A program made the position numbers and the translations under genes. 64,000 nt of DNA from Triatoma infestans (Eukaryota; Arthropoda; Insecta; Hemiptera; Reduviidae), in the NCBI GenBank assembly GCA_011037195.1, contig JAAEAF010000353.1, positions 1 to 64,000 of the forward strand, given 5' to 3'. This document shows positions 22,541 to 34,651 of this stretch, in pieces; positions within the stretch are counted from its first letter, which is position 1, and every line of letters begins with the position of its first letter. The notes under the pieces are model-generated. The model worked only from the letters and a program-made list of their open reading frames with translations. It ran no database searches and was not told the DNA's origin.

Positions 22541-25500
22541 TAATTCAAAAGATGGATCAGTGATCCAGTTTACAAGTTTAAATTATAAGCAACTCTTAGA
22601 AAGTTAATAAATTTATGGAAACGTTGCCAAGAATTCATCTTAATTTTTTTCTTCTGGTCGAACCTCACGAATTTTAGTAATATTACATTTTATATTTACG
22701 ATTTTCAGAAGTAGTACCAAAAAATGTAATAAATTCATAAAGAAATAAAACAATATATAAGTAGCAAAAATATACTGCTTGTATAAAGGAATGCAATATA
22801 ATGTATCGAATACATCAAATAAATGGTGAGTATTGAGTGTGATTCTTTTCTTCCCGAATTTGATTAGGTTACTGGTTTTGCTATTTTCACTTTAATTAAA
22901 ACATTAAAATTTCAATAAAAATGAAATGAACTTTTTCTATAACCATTTTTTTGTAGTGCGATCTGCTGATTTAGATCGTGATTTTATTTGAGAGTTTATT
23001 ACGAGTTTTTTTTTATCTAGAAGACAGAAATGCAAATAAACTAGTTTTTGAGGGGGCTAAACGTATTTCAGTAAGGAATAAAATTTTATATATATTTTAA
23101 AAAGAGAATTGTATATGTGTAGAAAGTGAAAACGAATAAATAAATTTGAAGCTTATTTAGCTACTTTTATATATTTATTTCATAATTTATTTATTTACTT
23201 TATTAGTTATTAAAGTTAATCTGTTTTCTTTTTCTAAGCGAGAAAGATTCTAAAAACCTGAGGATAGCCATATAATGCTTATTACAAAAGAAAAAAATAA
23301 AATGCAACTCTAATGAGAAATTAGTTAAACATACAAATGAATTTAAAAAAAAAAATGAACTTGCATCTCTCACTAATCTTATAAATGCTACTCGAAGACT
23401 TAAATATCAGTGTCCTCATGATAAACTTGATCATACTATTTCAAATATTAATAGTATTTAAAATGGTATAAGTCCATCAGTTATAATAAATGGAGTTTCA
23501 TTACCGAGTGACTTCTCCACTCCGGTTTCAATTAATTGTCCATAATTAAAATATTAATTTACTATTATTATGCTTATACCAGACGTAAATATCAATAAAA
23601 AAAAAGAATTTAAAAATAAAATCATCATTCACGACTTTTGTAAAACAAAGTATAAATCAATACGATACAAAAAAAAAAACAAAACATGAAATCAGTGTAA
23701 AAGAAGAAATTCTTAATAGTACTATTAATATAAATATATACAAGAACAATTTTCACTTTCTTAGTCTAAATCACATCCGCTGAATCTTCATTGCTCCAAG
23801 ATAAATATTAATAGTATTTAAAATAGTATACGTCCATCAGTTATAATAACAGCTCCGAGATAAGCAGGAATTATTATTGTATTCCAAACATTTAACCCTT
23901 TGTTGCACTTTTGAGATCTGTGAAATTTTAGGAGCTAAACCTTAAGCTCCTCCTAAGGTACTATATACGACTATAACTTTAACAGATGACTAAGAAGATT
24001 CACATAAATTGCTAGAATTTTTACGAGATACGGTAATGATGAAAAGAAAAATTATTTCTGGTCAATCTTTTGCAACAGAGTTGAGCCCTATCAGGACTAA
24101 TGGAAACGAAATCGTACCTTACAATAAACCTACGCAAATAAAGCAACTTCAGCCATGAAATACTTCTATTAGATATGATGATAGCTATGAAGTCAATATT
24201 TATTTCATATTGTGAAAGATATGAAAACAATATTTTTTTTTTATAATACTTGAATCTAGTAATTAATTCATAAGTATTACAACCAAGTAAGTATACCTTT
24301 ACAATTCTGAAATATCAAGCATTATTTGAAATGCAAGTCGTTTGAGCTGTAAGCTCCTAGCGCTGACATGAGTTTTATTCCAGGTCTTGGATTTAAATGA
24401 AAATAAATAAATGTGATTTGTAAAATAATACGATCGGAATTGATATCAAGAGTGACAATAAAAACTTAGAGTGAAAACGGTCAGTGATCATATATGTATC
24501 ACAAGTTTAAAAACCATTATTATTATTATTGAATTAATTGTAAGCGCTGTCCACATAATTCAGACTCTTGAACTAATATGTCTTCAGTGTATTGTGTTGC
24601 AGTTAATATTCAATTGTATAATTTCTATTTAAATTCACTCCAACATTTCATAATAATAAAACTAGTCATGCTCATCTGCTTCAGAATATACCTCTTAAAT
24701 TAGGAATCTGCTCTACAATAGTCCCATAAAACTTTAAAAATAGTTGATTGAATTGTTCGTTTGTTTAACATAAATATCTGAAATATCAATTAAATTTAGG
24801 ACGAATGTAACATCCTTAGTTTTGCAAAAGCTAATTTTAACTGTATTAGTTCAGGCGAAGAGAGAGTTTAGTTTAGAGAAGATGCTCTAAATAAGTTGAA
24901 TAAAAAGAATTATTTTTAAGATATATAAACAATAACTTAGAAATAATTTTTTTTATTTTTCATTTAATTTATTTCTTTTCATTTTTACTCTTTTTTCAGG
25001 TGCAATTTTCTGTATAAATAGTTGAATGATTTTGGGATGTTTAATAAAATATAGAAAGATGTCTGATAATATTAATAAAGATTGGTTATTTTTCTAAAAA
25101 ATTCCTATTCTTAAACCTCGACTATTTTATTTTAAAAGTTGCTGTAGGAATCAAAAAGGTTGAAATATATACTCATTCTTATTCATAGCATCCATTATTT
25201 TGTTTAACTTTTAACATTGAAAATGTTTTCTTCAACAAACTTTGACTTCACCGAAAAGAAAATTTATTTATTCATTTATTTTGTGGTTTTGTATGTGTTT
25301 TCTACATTAACTAGTTACTTTATTTTTGAGGGCTGGAAAAGCCAACATATTGACATTATTGTCCATATTTGGCTTCTAATTGCCTCAAAATACCAATATA
25401 TTGATGGAAAAAAAAACAGCCGCCCTGTTTTTTCGAAAAATTTATTAGTTTATATGACTTTACTTAGTGTAATAATTAAGTAACACATCACCAAAAATAA

Positions 25501-25706
25501 TTTCATGATATTGATACTAATTTAAAATTCCCACCTCACGTTTACTTCACTTATTTGCCACTGTACCTTTCTTATCCGTCTCTGTCGAGTATTTGGTGTG
25601 ATGGTATCTTGTTTAATCACAATCTGCCCTGTGATATAACAGAGGTTACCTTCTTTATTAGTCCCTGGCCTATCTAGTGGCTTAAATTTGATTGAAGGAT
25701 TTAAAA
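22541..25706. other. AT-rich intergenic upstream of GST omega, no gene seen
   Basis: No gene found. About 50 bp ending in GTCCATCAGTTATAATAA is present twice in direct orientation (about 23440-23490 and 23805-23853). The 88-aa frame at 25217-25483 is AT-driven and has no recognised family. Confidence 0.4.
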
Positions 25707-28700
25707 ATGAGTACCGTTCATCTTGGAGCAGGTAATGAAATTAATTCATCTGAACTTCAGCGATCATATTTATTTTTTTTTAACCTTCTTATCTTCCACT
25801 TAATTTCTAATTTTACCGTCTTAATGATAATTTTCATTCAGGATGTTTTGGGTGGATGAAAAAGAATTTTTTTCTAAAATTTTATTTCATTTTCATACCT
25901 AAAATAAGTGCTAATAAATATTAGGGTAATTGGCATTAAGCATGTGGTGGAAGACTTAGATCCGATCTATACAATTTGGGTAAAATGTGCTTTGGATTTA
26001 AAACATTTTTCTTTTTTTTTTTAGAGTTATACAGAGTCTAACATGGCTGAAACACGTCTCAGCTACAAACCTGTTAATTTCCTTATTTGTTTCCCATTTT
26101 ATTTCTATAAAGATAAACCAAAAGCGTATTGAAGGTAGTATGTTGGCGTAATGAAAACAAAAGATAGCAAAATGAATTCGATTAAATAAGGATGTGCTGA
26201 GATTGATAGATGATGTTAATGGAAAGGATGGGTGTTTGGCATGTTGGACCCTTTATAATTAATAATTACCTCTTCATTTTATTTTTTTTTCCAAAGGTTC
26301 GCAAGATGTTCCTTTGAAGAAGGGTAAACTTCGTCTATATAGCATGCGATTTTGTCCTTATGCTCAAAGAGTTCATCTCGTGTTATATGCAAAAAACATT
26401 GAGTAAGTATCAAATGAATTTTTTCCTTATATTTTTATTTACTAATTTAAAAATAATGGTTGAGTGCAATTGATCTTATTACAACTTGCATAAACGTATA
26501 AGATGACTTTTCATTTTTCAAGTTTATTTATTTATTATTGCTTAATTGAAAAGCCTTTATCTCTTTCATAAAGCTTGTTCATCTTATCTCATTGATATGA
26601 TACGGTTATTGACTAATAAAAAATATTAAAAGGGCAGAGAGGTTAGTTTCTATAAATGACGGGAGGAACAAAAACATTTCAATTCTGAATTTTGAGAATT
26701 ACAACACAAAATTAATCGTTATAGGTACCAATAGAAGCCTTTCTATAATCTTATTTATTTATATTTATTTTTTAACGGGATTATGCCCAGTTACAAGATA
26801 CATAAAATAAAACAGTATAAAAACTAGAATGACTAAAAACTCGAAAAGAAAAGCCATGTAAAGTACTAACTCTCCCTTGGCTTTGTTTTTCACGATTCCA
26901 TCGGAAGGATGCTGGTTTTAAAATGTGATATTTTTAACTTACTTTTTTGTTGTAGCTGTTACTAGGTGTGTCGACTGGACTGTCGACTAGGTCACCGCTA
27001 GCTCGATCGTCATAACTTTCTTTTTCTACACGGGGTTAGTAAGTATACAGGATCCTAGTCTTCAAAATTGCCAGAATTGTGACATCTGTGAACTTGAATC
27101 TTAGGGTTTTGCACTCCATAATTGCCTTCATGAATTGTAAGCCTTGGTTTTATATTATCCAGCGGAGCTTCTTATGAACAGTGAAATCTTCCAACACCTC
27201 TATTCTTTTCCATCCATTTTAGTCTTTCATGCAAATCTTTTGAACCTGTCCCCACTTTTTAATTAATTAATATATTTTTGATAGGACGTTCCATCCTAGC
27301 CCGTGTAATTTGCCTTAATCATTTTTTGTTTTTTCACACTCTTTTACTTAAAGGAAGTTTTGCGATAGTGTCAAATTTTCGAAATTGAGTTTTCATCATA
27401 ATGTTTTTGAGAAAACACTTTTGTATGAACAAAATATCTCAAAAACGAAACATTGCAGGGAACTCAAACTTGGTATACCGCTTAGATCTACCACTTCAGT
27501 GGTAGCGCGCTGGACTCCCACGTGGAAGTCCTGGGTTCGATTCCAGCAGTGCTGGTCTTAGATTTTCTGTTCCTAGGAGCCGCTACACTGCTCGGTTATG
27601 GCCAGCATTATTTGTAACTAGAGAAAACTGCACGGAAGCTAGCAGTCCGCTGAGAACAATGGATTTTCAAGGCGCAGTGCAAGATTCTCTGTAAGAATCT
27701 TAGGCTACCACCGCATTTGACATCAAGGTTTCGGGCAAAATCCATCAACTGAAAATGCGATTTTATTGATTTTTTTTTGTTTTTCGCAATTTTCCCAAAG
27801 ACGGCTTCACCAGTTTTCCTTAAACTTCATATACTATATACATACATATCACTTTTATTTGAAATATTTTCCAGGAATTTTTTTTTCTTTTTTGGGGGTT
27901 TGTGGGGAACAGTAGCGTTAGGCTTTCCTCTAAAGTAACACTTACTGCAATATATCGTTCTGCTACCCATGTAATAATGCTATACTTAGAAGCATTGCTA
28001 GAATTCCAGATTTGAAGAAAATTAGTTAACCGGAAATGCGATTTTACTGAATAGGTTTTTGATTTTTCTGGAATTTTCTCAAAAACAACTACTGTGATTT
28101 CCTTTAAACTTGGAATACTACCTGCACAGATATAAACATCTCTTTTATTTGTAACATTTTTCTGACAGTATTGCTTTTACGAGGTGTGTAAATTAAGTAA
28201 TGAGACTGATTTTCTAGTGTTCGATCTGGCAACACTGGAGACGCGGCGCATGCGTGGTAGGGCAAGTAAACATCTGATACACGTCCAGTGCAAATTTGAA
28301 AATGCTAGAGTTGTTGCACTGTCCGTAGTGACTTTTTTTGTGAGCAAGGTTTTTTCAGTGCGTTTTAAAAATGAGTGACATCAATTACGAGCAACGTTGT
28401 GCTATCAGGTTTTGCTTCAGACTTGGGCACAGTGCAACGGAAACGTTTGAAAAACTGTGCCAGGCCTATGGAGACAATGTTTTGTCGAGAGCACAGGTTT
28501 TTAGGTGGTTTAAGTCGTTTGCAGAAGGAAGGGAATCAATTGAAGACGAGCCTCGCAGCGAAAGGCCTTCATCTTCAAGAACCGACGAAAATGTTGGCAG
28601 AATCCGCGATCTCGTGCGTTCAGATCGTCGTTTGACAGTCCGAATGATCGGCGAAGAGTTGAATTTGACTCACACAACCGTTCATCAAATTTTGACTAAT

Positions 28701-31700
28701 GAATTGGGGATGAGAAAAATTTGTGCAAAAATGGTTCCGAAAAACCTTTCACATTAATGAGTATTTGGCCAGTAATAACATTCCTGTGGCTCCTCAGCCT
28801 CCTTATTCACCCGACTTGAGTCCATGTGACTTTTTTTTGTTCCCAAAATTGAAAAATCACCTCAAGGGACGTCATTTTGGAACATTGGAGAATATTCAAA
28901 CAGCCGTAACCGACCAACTGAAGTCTATTCCAGTATCCGAGTTCCAGCACTGCTATGACGAATGGAAGAATCGTCTTCAGCGTTGTGTGGCTTCCCAAGG
29001 TAGTTACTTTGAAGGGGACAATGTTGAATTGTAATTTTATTTGAATAAAAAAAAGATAAAAAATCAGTCTCATTACTTAATTTACACACCTCGTAGGTGG
29101 GTCTGAGGAATTTGATCGTTAAATTTCAAATGTGGCGGACTCTATAGTGTAATCATGCCAACCAACCTTGCCTTGGTTGGTTGGCAAATGTCCCTCTTCC
29201 CCTGTATATATATGTTAGAACAAATGAGCAAAATTTGATATTTAAAGAAAATTTCTCGTTTTATATGTAATTATTAAGAGGAGAAAGTCATGTGAGTTTA
29301 TCACCAATTTTTTTTTTTTAAGACGCGTCAACATGTATGGTCATTGGCACCTGGAACCTTTTTTGGTCGGCTGTCTCTGCCGGCCAGTGTTCTCTCATTA
29401 CAGACAACACTTGAGCTGTAGAGACTCTTCGGGAAAACAAAATCTTAGGTTAGCACTGGGCTCAAACCCCTCGGACGTTTGTGTCGTACTTATAAACTCC
29501 AATTATTATGTTTCCTGAATATTATTACTTTTGTCTTATTATAATTATTACAGTTTATTAATAATAAAAATATCTGTCAAGGAACAGTGTATAAATATGA
29601 ACTTTTAGGCTTTTGCGACCATTCTCATGTAAAACAGTTCCCGTCCCGAAAATTGTAAGTTTTTTGAATGAATAAATCTTTCGCTGCCTCTTCCCCAGAT
29701 GGGTGTTCATAATAGAAAATTCTTCTCGATCGTTCTTATATGAAGGAAAAGAATTGTGAGATTTGGCCTCTTTTAAAAAATAAGAAAACTTAAATTCTTG
29801 CCAACGTTTCGACAAATATATTGTCTTTTTCAAGGCATAAAAAAAAACTATTAAATAATCTTCAAAACATAACAAACTTAAAAACGTATGTATAAATTTG
29901 GAAAATACAAAGTTGAGAACACCTCAACATCACAGAGAATAATCACTTATTCTGTGACGTTGAGGCGATCACTATTCTCTGTGATGTTGAGGTATTCTCA
30001 ACTTTTTGTTTTCCAAATTTATACATAAGTTTTTAAATTTGTTATGTTTTAAAGATTATTTAATAATTTCTTCTTTTTTTTATGCCATGAAAAAGACAAT
30101 ATATTTGTCGAAACGTTGGCAAGAATTTAAGTTTTCTTATTTTTTAAAAGAGGCCAAATCTCCCAATCCTTTTCCTTCTTGGTGTTCATAATAAGATTTC
30201 ATAATTTTTTTTAGTAAATGCCCCTCTAATTTTATTACTGTCAATCTTTCCGACTTCATAAATGTTATTTCCTACAATTTTTGATACCTTATATAGTTCT
30301 TGTATAGTCTCTATTTTTTGGTGTTAGTCTACTGTCTATTTTAAACTGAAAAACCATGTGTTTACTTTCTTGTTTATTTTTCTCACACATTTTCTCTTGG
30401 CAGTTGTAATTCCGGCAGTAGGTGTTTTAGTTCTTACAGCCTGTAATTTTTTTCATGACACTTTAAGTCCTTCCAGTTTTGCCTTGCTCTTAATCCGTGA
30501 CCATGAACCATAAACTTGAAGTTCTCGAACAAATTATGGTATTATTTTTTTCAAGTTTATTACTATTTTGTTTATGGTTCTTTGGTTATGTAAGCATACC
30601 TATAAATCTTGTAAGTAAACTTAAATGTTTAATGAACAGTTCCTTAAGATATAGCTTACGGTTCCTAGGAAACATCTCCCCAGTCCTACTTGTATGTTAA
30701 GTTGACTTTTTCCAAACTTCCGCTGCCAGAACATTCTCGAAGCCCTTATTTTCTAATTCCCCAAGATCTCCAAACATATTCCAACTCCTCCAGTTCAAGG
30801 CATCTATTCTCTCCTTCATAACCATTCTCGTCCCTCTGACCTTTACATTACATCGCTAAGTCAGCAATTAATTTTCTCTAATCCGTGCAGTTTGCTCTAG
30901 AACTTCTCCTACCCGCCCGCCCTACATGCTTCTTCCCTTCCTGTCTTTAAATCTCGTCCTTTAATTTCACTTAAGTTGGAAACTGCCTAGTCGATAAGCC
31001 GACAATTACATACATCATATGAAACCTAACGACCAGCAACTACAACAATTTACTTCTATTTTGGTAATTATGAAGTATTGTGGGTCCGAAGTGGCTGACG
31101 CTTTCACTTCACCTAATTTATCAATACTTTATGAATTAGTGAATGTACGATATTGATGATGAGTTAAAAAAATTAAATTAATTAATTTGAGAAAGGAAAC
31201 CTCCAATTAATTGACAGTTAAAAAAAACTCTTCGATAAATACCTGTTTCTAACAGATTTTGACCATTTTAAATTTATATCTAAGAATGTATTAAGCAATA
31301 TATATTATTTAATTTACTATGCCATTTTTTTTTTATTCTAGTCATGATATTGTTTATATAAATCTAAAAAACAAACCTGAATGGTTCCTTGAGAAATTTC
31401 CAGCCGGCAAAGTTCCTGCTATACATGTTGAAGGAGAATATCTGTATGAAAGCCTTATTATATCTGATTATCTAGATGAAAAATATCCTCAAAAACCTCT
31501 TTATCCTAAAGGTCCTTTGAAAAAAGCAAAGGATAGAATAGTTATTGATACATTTGGCAAGAAGGTAAATCATTATTACCAATTTCCTAATTTACTGCTT
31601 TTATATTTATTTATTATTTTACTTATCTGACCATATATTTTAGGTAACTACACTTTTGTACAAGATATTTCTTAGTCCAAATGTGGATAATTCACAACTT

Positions 31701-34364
31701 TCACCTTTATTCGACGAAATGGATTATTTTGAAAAACAATTAGCCACTAGAGGAACACAGTTTTTTTCAGGTGGATATTTTTTTAGACTAACGCAGTTAA
31801 AAAGTAATTTCTGATTTAAATAAAGTAAATTCTTTCAGTTGGTCATTTTTTTTATATAATAGGGTAATATTCAGAAAAATGAATGTTTGATGATATTATG
31901 ATTGATTATTTCTTGGATTCACTTAAGAATTTAAAAATAGAAAAAGCTTTAAAATAGAATGTACAATCCATAGGATATAATTATACGCATGTAATAGGTA
32001 TATACATATAATATATATAGCATAATTATAGGCGTTATAATACATATAACATAATTACAGGCATATAATAGGTATATACATTATAACTAATAAATATCTT
32101 CACTTTTATTTAAAACATTTTCCCGGGGAAATTAATTTTGTTTTTCTTTGTCCAACCTTGAGGCAACTGTGCCATCCGGGTCCTGACTGCCCAATATAAG
32201 GTAGCCGTTCTGAAAGGGTTTTCAAGGGAAATTTCTTAAGTCCAATAAATCAGGACTTGCGTCGAGGTGTTCAGACGTCATTTCTTCTTGTCGGCAGAGA
32301 ACTCACTGAGGCTCATCTACTACATCAATTCCTATAGATGTGACTGCGGGTAATCATGGCCTGTGGCATGGACTGAAGGTTGACATGTCCTCATGACTAC
32401 ATCTGAGGCCAGATAGGATTTTGTGCACTTTCTGAAACAACACACTTCAGCGTTTGCCAGCTGCGAGTTCTTTATGTACTCGGGCTTCATGTTCTGAGGG
32501 AACAGTAGTGTTAAGCTTTTCTTTGAAATACCACCTCAGTGCAATGTATGGAATTATCACCTACCTATATCATATTAATACCCATTGTTGTTATTATTAT
32601 TATTATATTATTTGTCTGTGGGGAGGGACCAAACCCTAAAACTATCCAAAGCCCCACTGGGCCCATATAGCTACCCGAAGAAAAACAGCAACAAACCGGG
32701 TCTAATACAATTATTCAGATCCATATAAGATTCACTGCAGTCCGAATAAATCGGACAGTAACCTTAAGGGAAATAGCCTAAGCTCTTCCATAAACATCCT
32801 GTTCCGACCGAAGGTCCTGAACCTAATTTCCTCACAACCCAGGCAATCTGTCATAAGATGGGGTTTCTTCCTCTGAATCATAGACTCTACAAAATGGATC
32901 CGGCATGAGCCCCATTACGTAGAGATGTCTCCTTAAACCACAATGTCCAGTGAGGGATCCAACCAGATGCCTGAAAGAGCTCCGTAAAAGACACAGCAAC
33001 GTCTGACTAATACCTCTGTCCAGACCTTCGATGGGCATTTTGGTCTGCCGACAACCAACTGAGCTCACACACAAGGATGAATGCTGTGAAGCTGTCCATA
33101 ACTGGAAGCCTGACAGACATGTGCCAGAAGACACGCCAATAGCAGGCTCGGGACCAATGAAAGGGAGTGGGGCGCCTAATTTGGCAAACCTATCCACCTC
33201 CTCATTTCCAAAAAATTCCATGTGACCTGGCACATCCTTCAGAGAAGAAAGCTCTTCCAGTCTTTTAGAACATCTAACACCAACCTGGAAGTGGAGACAC
33301 ATGAACTCAGCGCCTTCAGCGCAGCTTGGATGTCTGAGCAGATACAAATATCTTTTTTTAGTGTTACGTACCCTCTCATCCAAGATACCACAAAGAATAG
33401 CATAAACCTCAGTCTGGAAGACTGTGGTCCATTCACCAAGAGATACTGCTAAATGATCGCTGGTCTCAAAATAGATCGCAGCTCCAGACCTTCAATCCAT
33501 TCTGGAATCGTCCGTGTAACACCGGAAGTAATTATCAGGTATCACACCAGACGTTCCCAATCTTCCCTAGAAGGGGTATCCTGACACTGTAAGAATGCTC
33601 GAAAACAAAAGTCTTTCAACATTTTATCAGAAGGAAAACCTGTAACAGGAACCTTCGCTTCAGCGGTACATATACTAAATTATTACCCATTGATAGAATT
33701 GCAAATATGAAGAAAATCGGTATAGAATAGGTTTTTGAGATTTTGGAAGTTTCTCGGAACGGCTACAACGATTAGTAAAAATAAACTAAATATTTAGTAG
33801 TCAAATAATAACTAAATGTTTAGTAAAAATATTTGCGTAAGAAAGTAGTTTGTGTTTCACAGCATTTTTTTTTTTATTTCTATTTATTTGATCTGTTTAT
33901 TTTTTATAATTGGATAATAGGTGACACACCTGGTATGATAGACTATATGATTTGGCCTTGGTGTGAACGTCTGGAGATGGTCAGGTTACTTGGCGGTGAA
34001 CAGTTCAGAGTTCCTCGTGATCGCTTTCAAAGAATGGTAAGCCAAAAGAGGTTACATTCTTATGAACAAATTCATTTATTTTACAACATGTTTATGAATT
34101 TATTTAAAATCACACTCATGAAAAATAGAAATAATTTTTGTCTAAAAATTGAGGAAATTTTAGCCTTTTTTTATTTTAAATTTTTGTAAAAATTCTTTTC
34201 TTCACTTTGTTTATTAAAAATATAATTGAATGTTTTAGTGGGATTGGTCTAAGGCAATGCTTGAAGACGAAGCAGTTAAAAAACATTATGTTACACCCGA
34301 ACAACATATTAAATATTTTCAGTCACATCGTACTGGTACTCCAGACTTTGATAACATACTTTGA
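25707..34364 (+). CDS. GSTO: Glutathione S-transferase omega, 6 coding exons
   Basis: Coding exons: 25707-25731, 26297-26402, 31342-31564, 31644-31770, 33921-34036 and 34239-34364. GT-AG junctions; the joined frame gives 240 aa, normal for the class. Omega GSTs are cytosolic and use an active-site Cys for thioltransferase, dehydroascorbate reductase and related glutathione reactions. In some insects an omega enzyme makes the eye pigment precursor drosopterin. The thioredoxin-like N-terminal domain contains [12 protein letters not shown] with the class-specific Cys28, NLKNKPEWF, the cis-Pro region [10 protein letters not shown] and the glutathione-binding ES pair in [12 protein letters not shown]. 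The helical C-terminal domain has [15 protein letters not shown]. The first exon codes for only eight residues plus one base; its ATG gives the typical insect start MSTxHLxxGS. Intron 2 is almost 5 kb and packed with repeats. AATAAA at 34646-34651 may end the transcript. Confidence 0.93.
26760..27345. other. Unclassified sequence in GST intron 2
   Basis: A GC-richer patch (about 26950-27050, with GTCGACTGGACTGTCGACTAGG, a small self-complementary motif) and broken minus-strand coding-like frames. It is probably a transposon relic of unknown type. Confidence 0.3.
27488..27680 (+). mobile_element. SINE copy with target duplication CTACCAC
   Basis: Head TCAGTGGTAGCGCGCTGGAC, B-box GGGTTCGATTCCAG and body CCTAGGAGCCGCTACACTG. 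The 3' part is degraded. CTACCAC occurs on both sides (about 27489 and 27705), which fits a short target-site duplication within family R. Confidence 0.7.
28371..28757 (+). pseudogene. Mariner transposase N-terminal half
   Basis: 128 aa. It carries the HTH_48-type first domain ([35 protein letters not shown]) and the second HTH ([32 protein letters not shown]). The frame ends shortly after MVPKNL, where the internal deletion starts. About 130 codons holding the first two catalytic Asp residues are absent, and the join also changes frame. Confidence 0.9.
28723..29034 (+). pseudogene. Mariner transposase C-terminal part
   Basis: The frame continues after the deletion with [20 protein letters not shown], then [13 protein letters not shown]. 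The Asp of YSPDLSPCD region is the third catalytic residue of the DD34D triad. The normal C-terminus (FEGDNVEL) and a TAA stop follow. Without the central domain no active enzyme can be made. Confidence 0.9.
29308..29492 (-). mobile_element. SINE copy, minus orientation (GST intron 2)
   Basis: Poly(T) then AAGACGCGTCAACATGTATGGTCATTGGCACC, followed by a CCGGCCAGTGTTCTCTCATTACAGACAACACT body and a degraded head. It abuts the right end of the family R copy. Confidence 0.75.
29700..30195. repeat. Long inverted repeat, probably Penelope-like terminal repeats (GST intron 2)
   Basis: About 29700-29930 is matched in inverse by about 29965-30190, nearly base for base. Matched blocks include AGGCCAAATCTCCCAATCC, TTGTCGAAACGTTGGCAAG, AGACAATATATTTGTCG and GATTATTTAATA. 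The centre holds two further copies of TCTCTGTGATGTTGAGG-type sequence around 29915-30000. The motif GACAATATATTTGTCGAAACG has the stem II plus GAAAC layout of hammerhead-like sequences in Penelope elements, though the CUGANGA box is not preserved. Confidence 0.65.
30700..31030 (-). other. Pyrimidine-rich block, possible coding relic (GST intron 2)
   Basis: The minus strand gives a fairly long stop-poor stretch ([19 protein letters not shown] and neighbours). No family could be assigned; probably an old transposon. Confidence 0.25.
32146..32497. mobile_element. Unidentified insertion within family R
   Basis: About 350 bp of GC-richer sequence with no match elsewhere in the window, bounded on both sides by sequence that is contiguous in other R copies. 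No terminal repeats or coding homology were recognised. Confidence 0.45.
32590..33660 (-). pseudogene. LINE 3' end: RNase H domain and Cys-rich tail, minus strand
   Basis: The minus strand reads [15 protein letters not shown] (about 33300-33345) and [20 protein letters not shown] (about 33170-33230), both RNase H motifs. Then come [14 protein letters not shown] and the [16 protein letters not shown] region (about 32850-32960), which matches the Cys-rich tail of the LINE at 51331-51621. A TTATTATTATTATT stretch near 32590-32612 corresponds to a TAA-type tail. This is the I/R1-like LINE arrangement, with RNase H after the polymerase. Stops and frameshifts are present. Confidence 0.75.
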
Positions 34365-34645
34365 TCAGCTTTTAAAAATGTATATTACATCAAAGTATGC
34401 TTATTATTTTGGGATACGCATAATTAGTGCTCTATTATTAAAGTATGTATAGCAGGTATTTTATATAAGATCAATATTATGTGCTCATTTTATTTTTATT
34501 GAATTATTTTAATTGCATTTAAAAAAGTATTTAGAATCTTATAAAATTATACTTAGAATCTTAGAATTTTTTTTTTCTTTTCTTTAGTTATAAATTTTAT
34601 TTCGAAGGATGCTATATTTTTGCAAAAAAAGATATTATAAAATAT

Positions 34646-34651
34646 AATAAA
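34646..34651 (+). promoter_or_regulatory. Putative poly(A) signal of GST omega
   Basis: AATAAA about 280 nt after the stop codon; another lies near 35060. Choice uncertain in such AT-rich DNA. Confidence 0.3.

Larger units (their letters stand above)
28180..29093 (+). mobile_element. Internally deleted mariner with perfect 34-bp terminal inverted repeats
   Basis: 914-bp element flanked by TA dinucleotides (28178-28179 and 29094-29095), the standard mariner target duplication. The two ends match in inverse over 34 bp without a mismatch (outer bases CGAGGTGTGTAAATTAAG). Inside lie the two halves of a transposase gene with the middle removed. It is non-autonomous but could be mobilised by a related full element. 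Perfect ends suggest a fairly recent insertion. Confidence 0.92.
27352..29300 (+). repeat. Family R copy split by a SINE and a mariner (GST intron 2)
   Basis: Family R sequence runs from GATAGTGTCAAATTTTCG (about 27365) through AACTCAAACTTGGTATACCG, is cut by a SINE (27488-27680), resumes at CTACCACCGCATTTGACATC, continues with two modules of the 'ttttcgcaattttcccaaa...' type, is cut by a mariner (28180-29093), and ends with AAGAGGAGAAAGTCATGTGAG near 29280. The order of insertion is therefore R first, then SINE and mariner. Confidence 0.7.
32090..33815 (+). repeat. Family R copy split by two insertions (GST intron 4)
   Basis: R sequence (CTTCACTTTTATTTAAAACATTTTCCCGGGG) ends near 32145, resumes at GGGAACAGTAGTGTTAAGC (about 32498), breaks again near 32585 for a LINE piece, and resumes near 33665 with ATATGAAGAAAATCGG and 'ggaagtttctcggaacggctacaacgatt'. 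Confidence 0.65.

Noticed and set aside
25217..25483. 88-aa ORF upstream of GST omega
   Set aside because: AT-rich composition, no domain, no splice link to the GST first exon.
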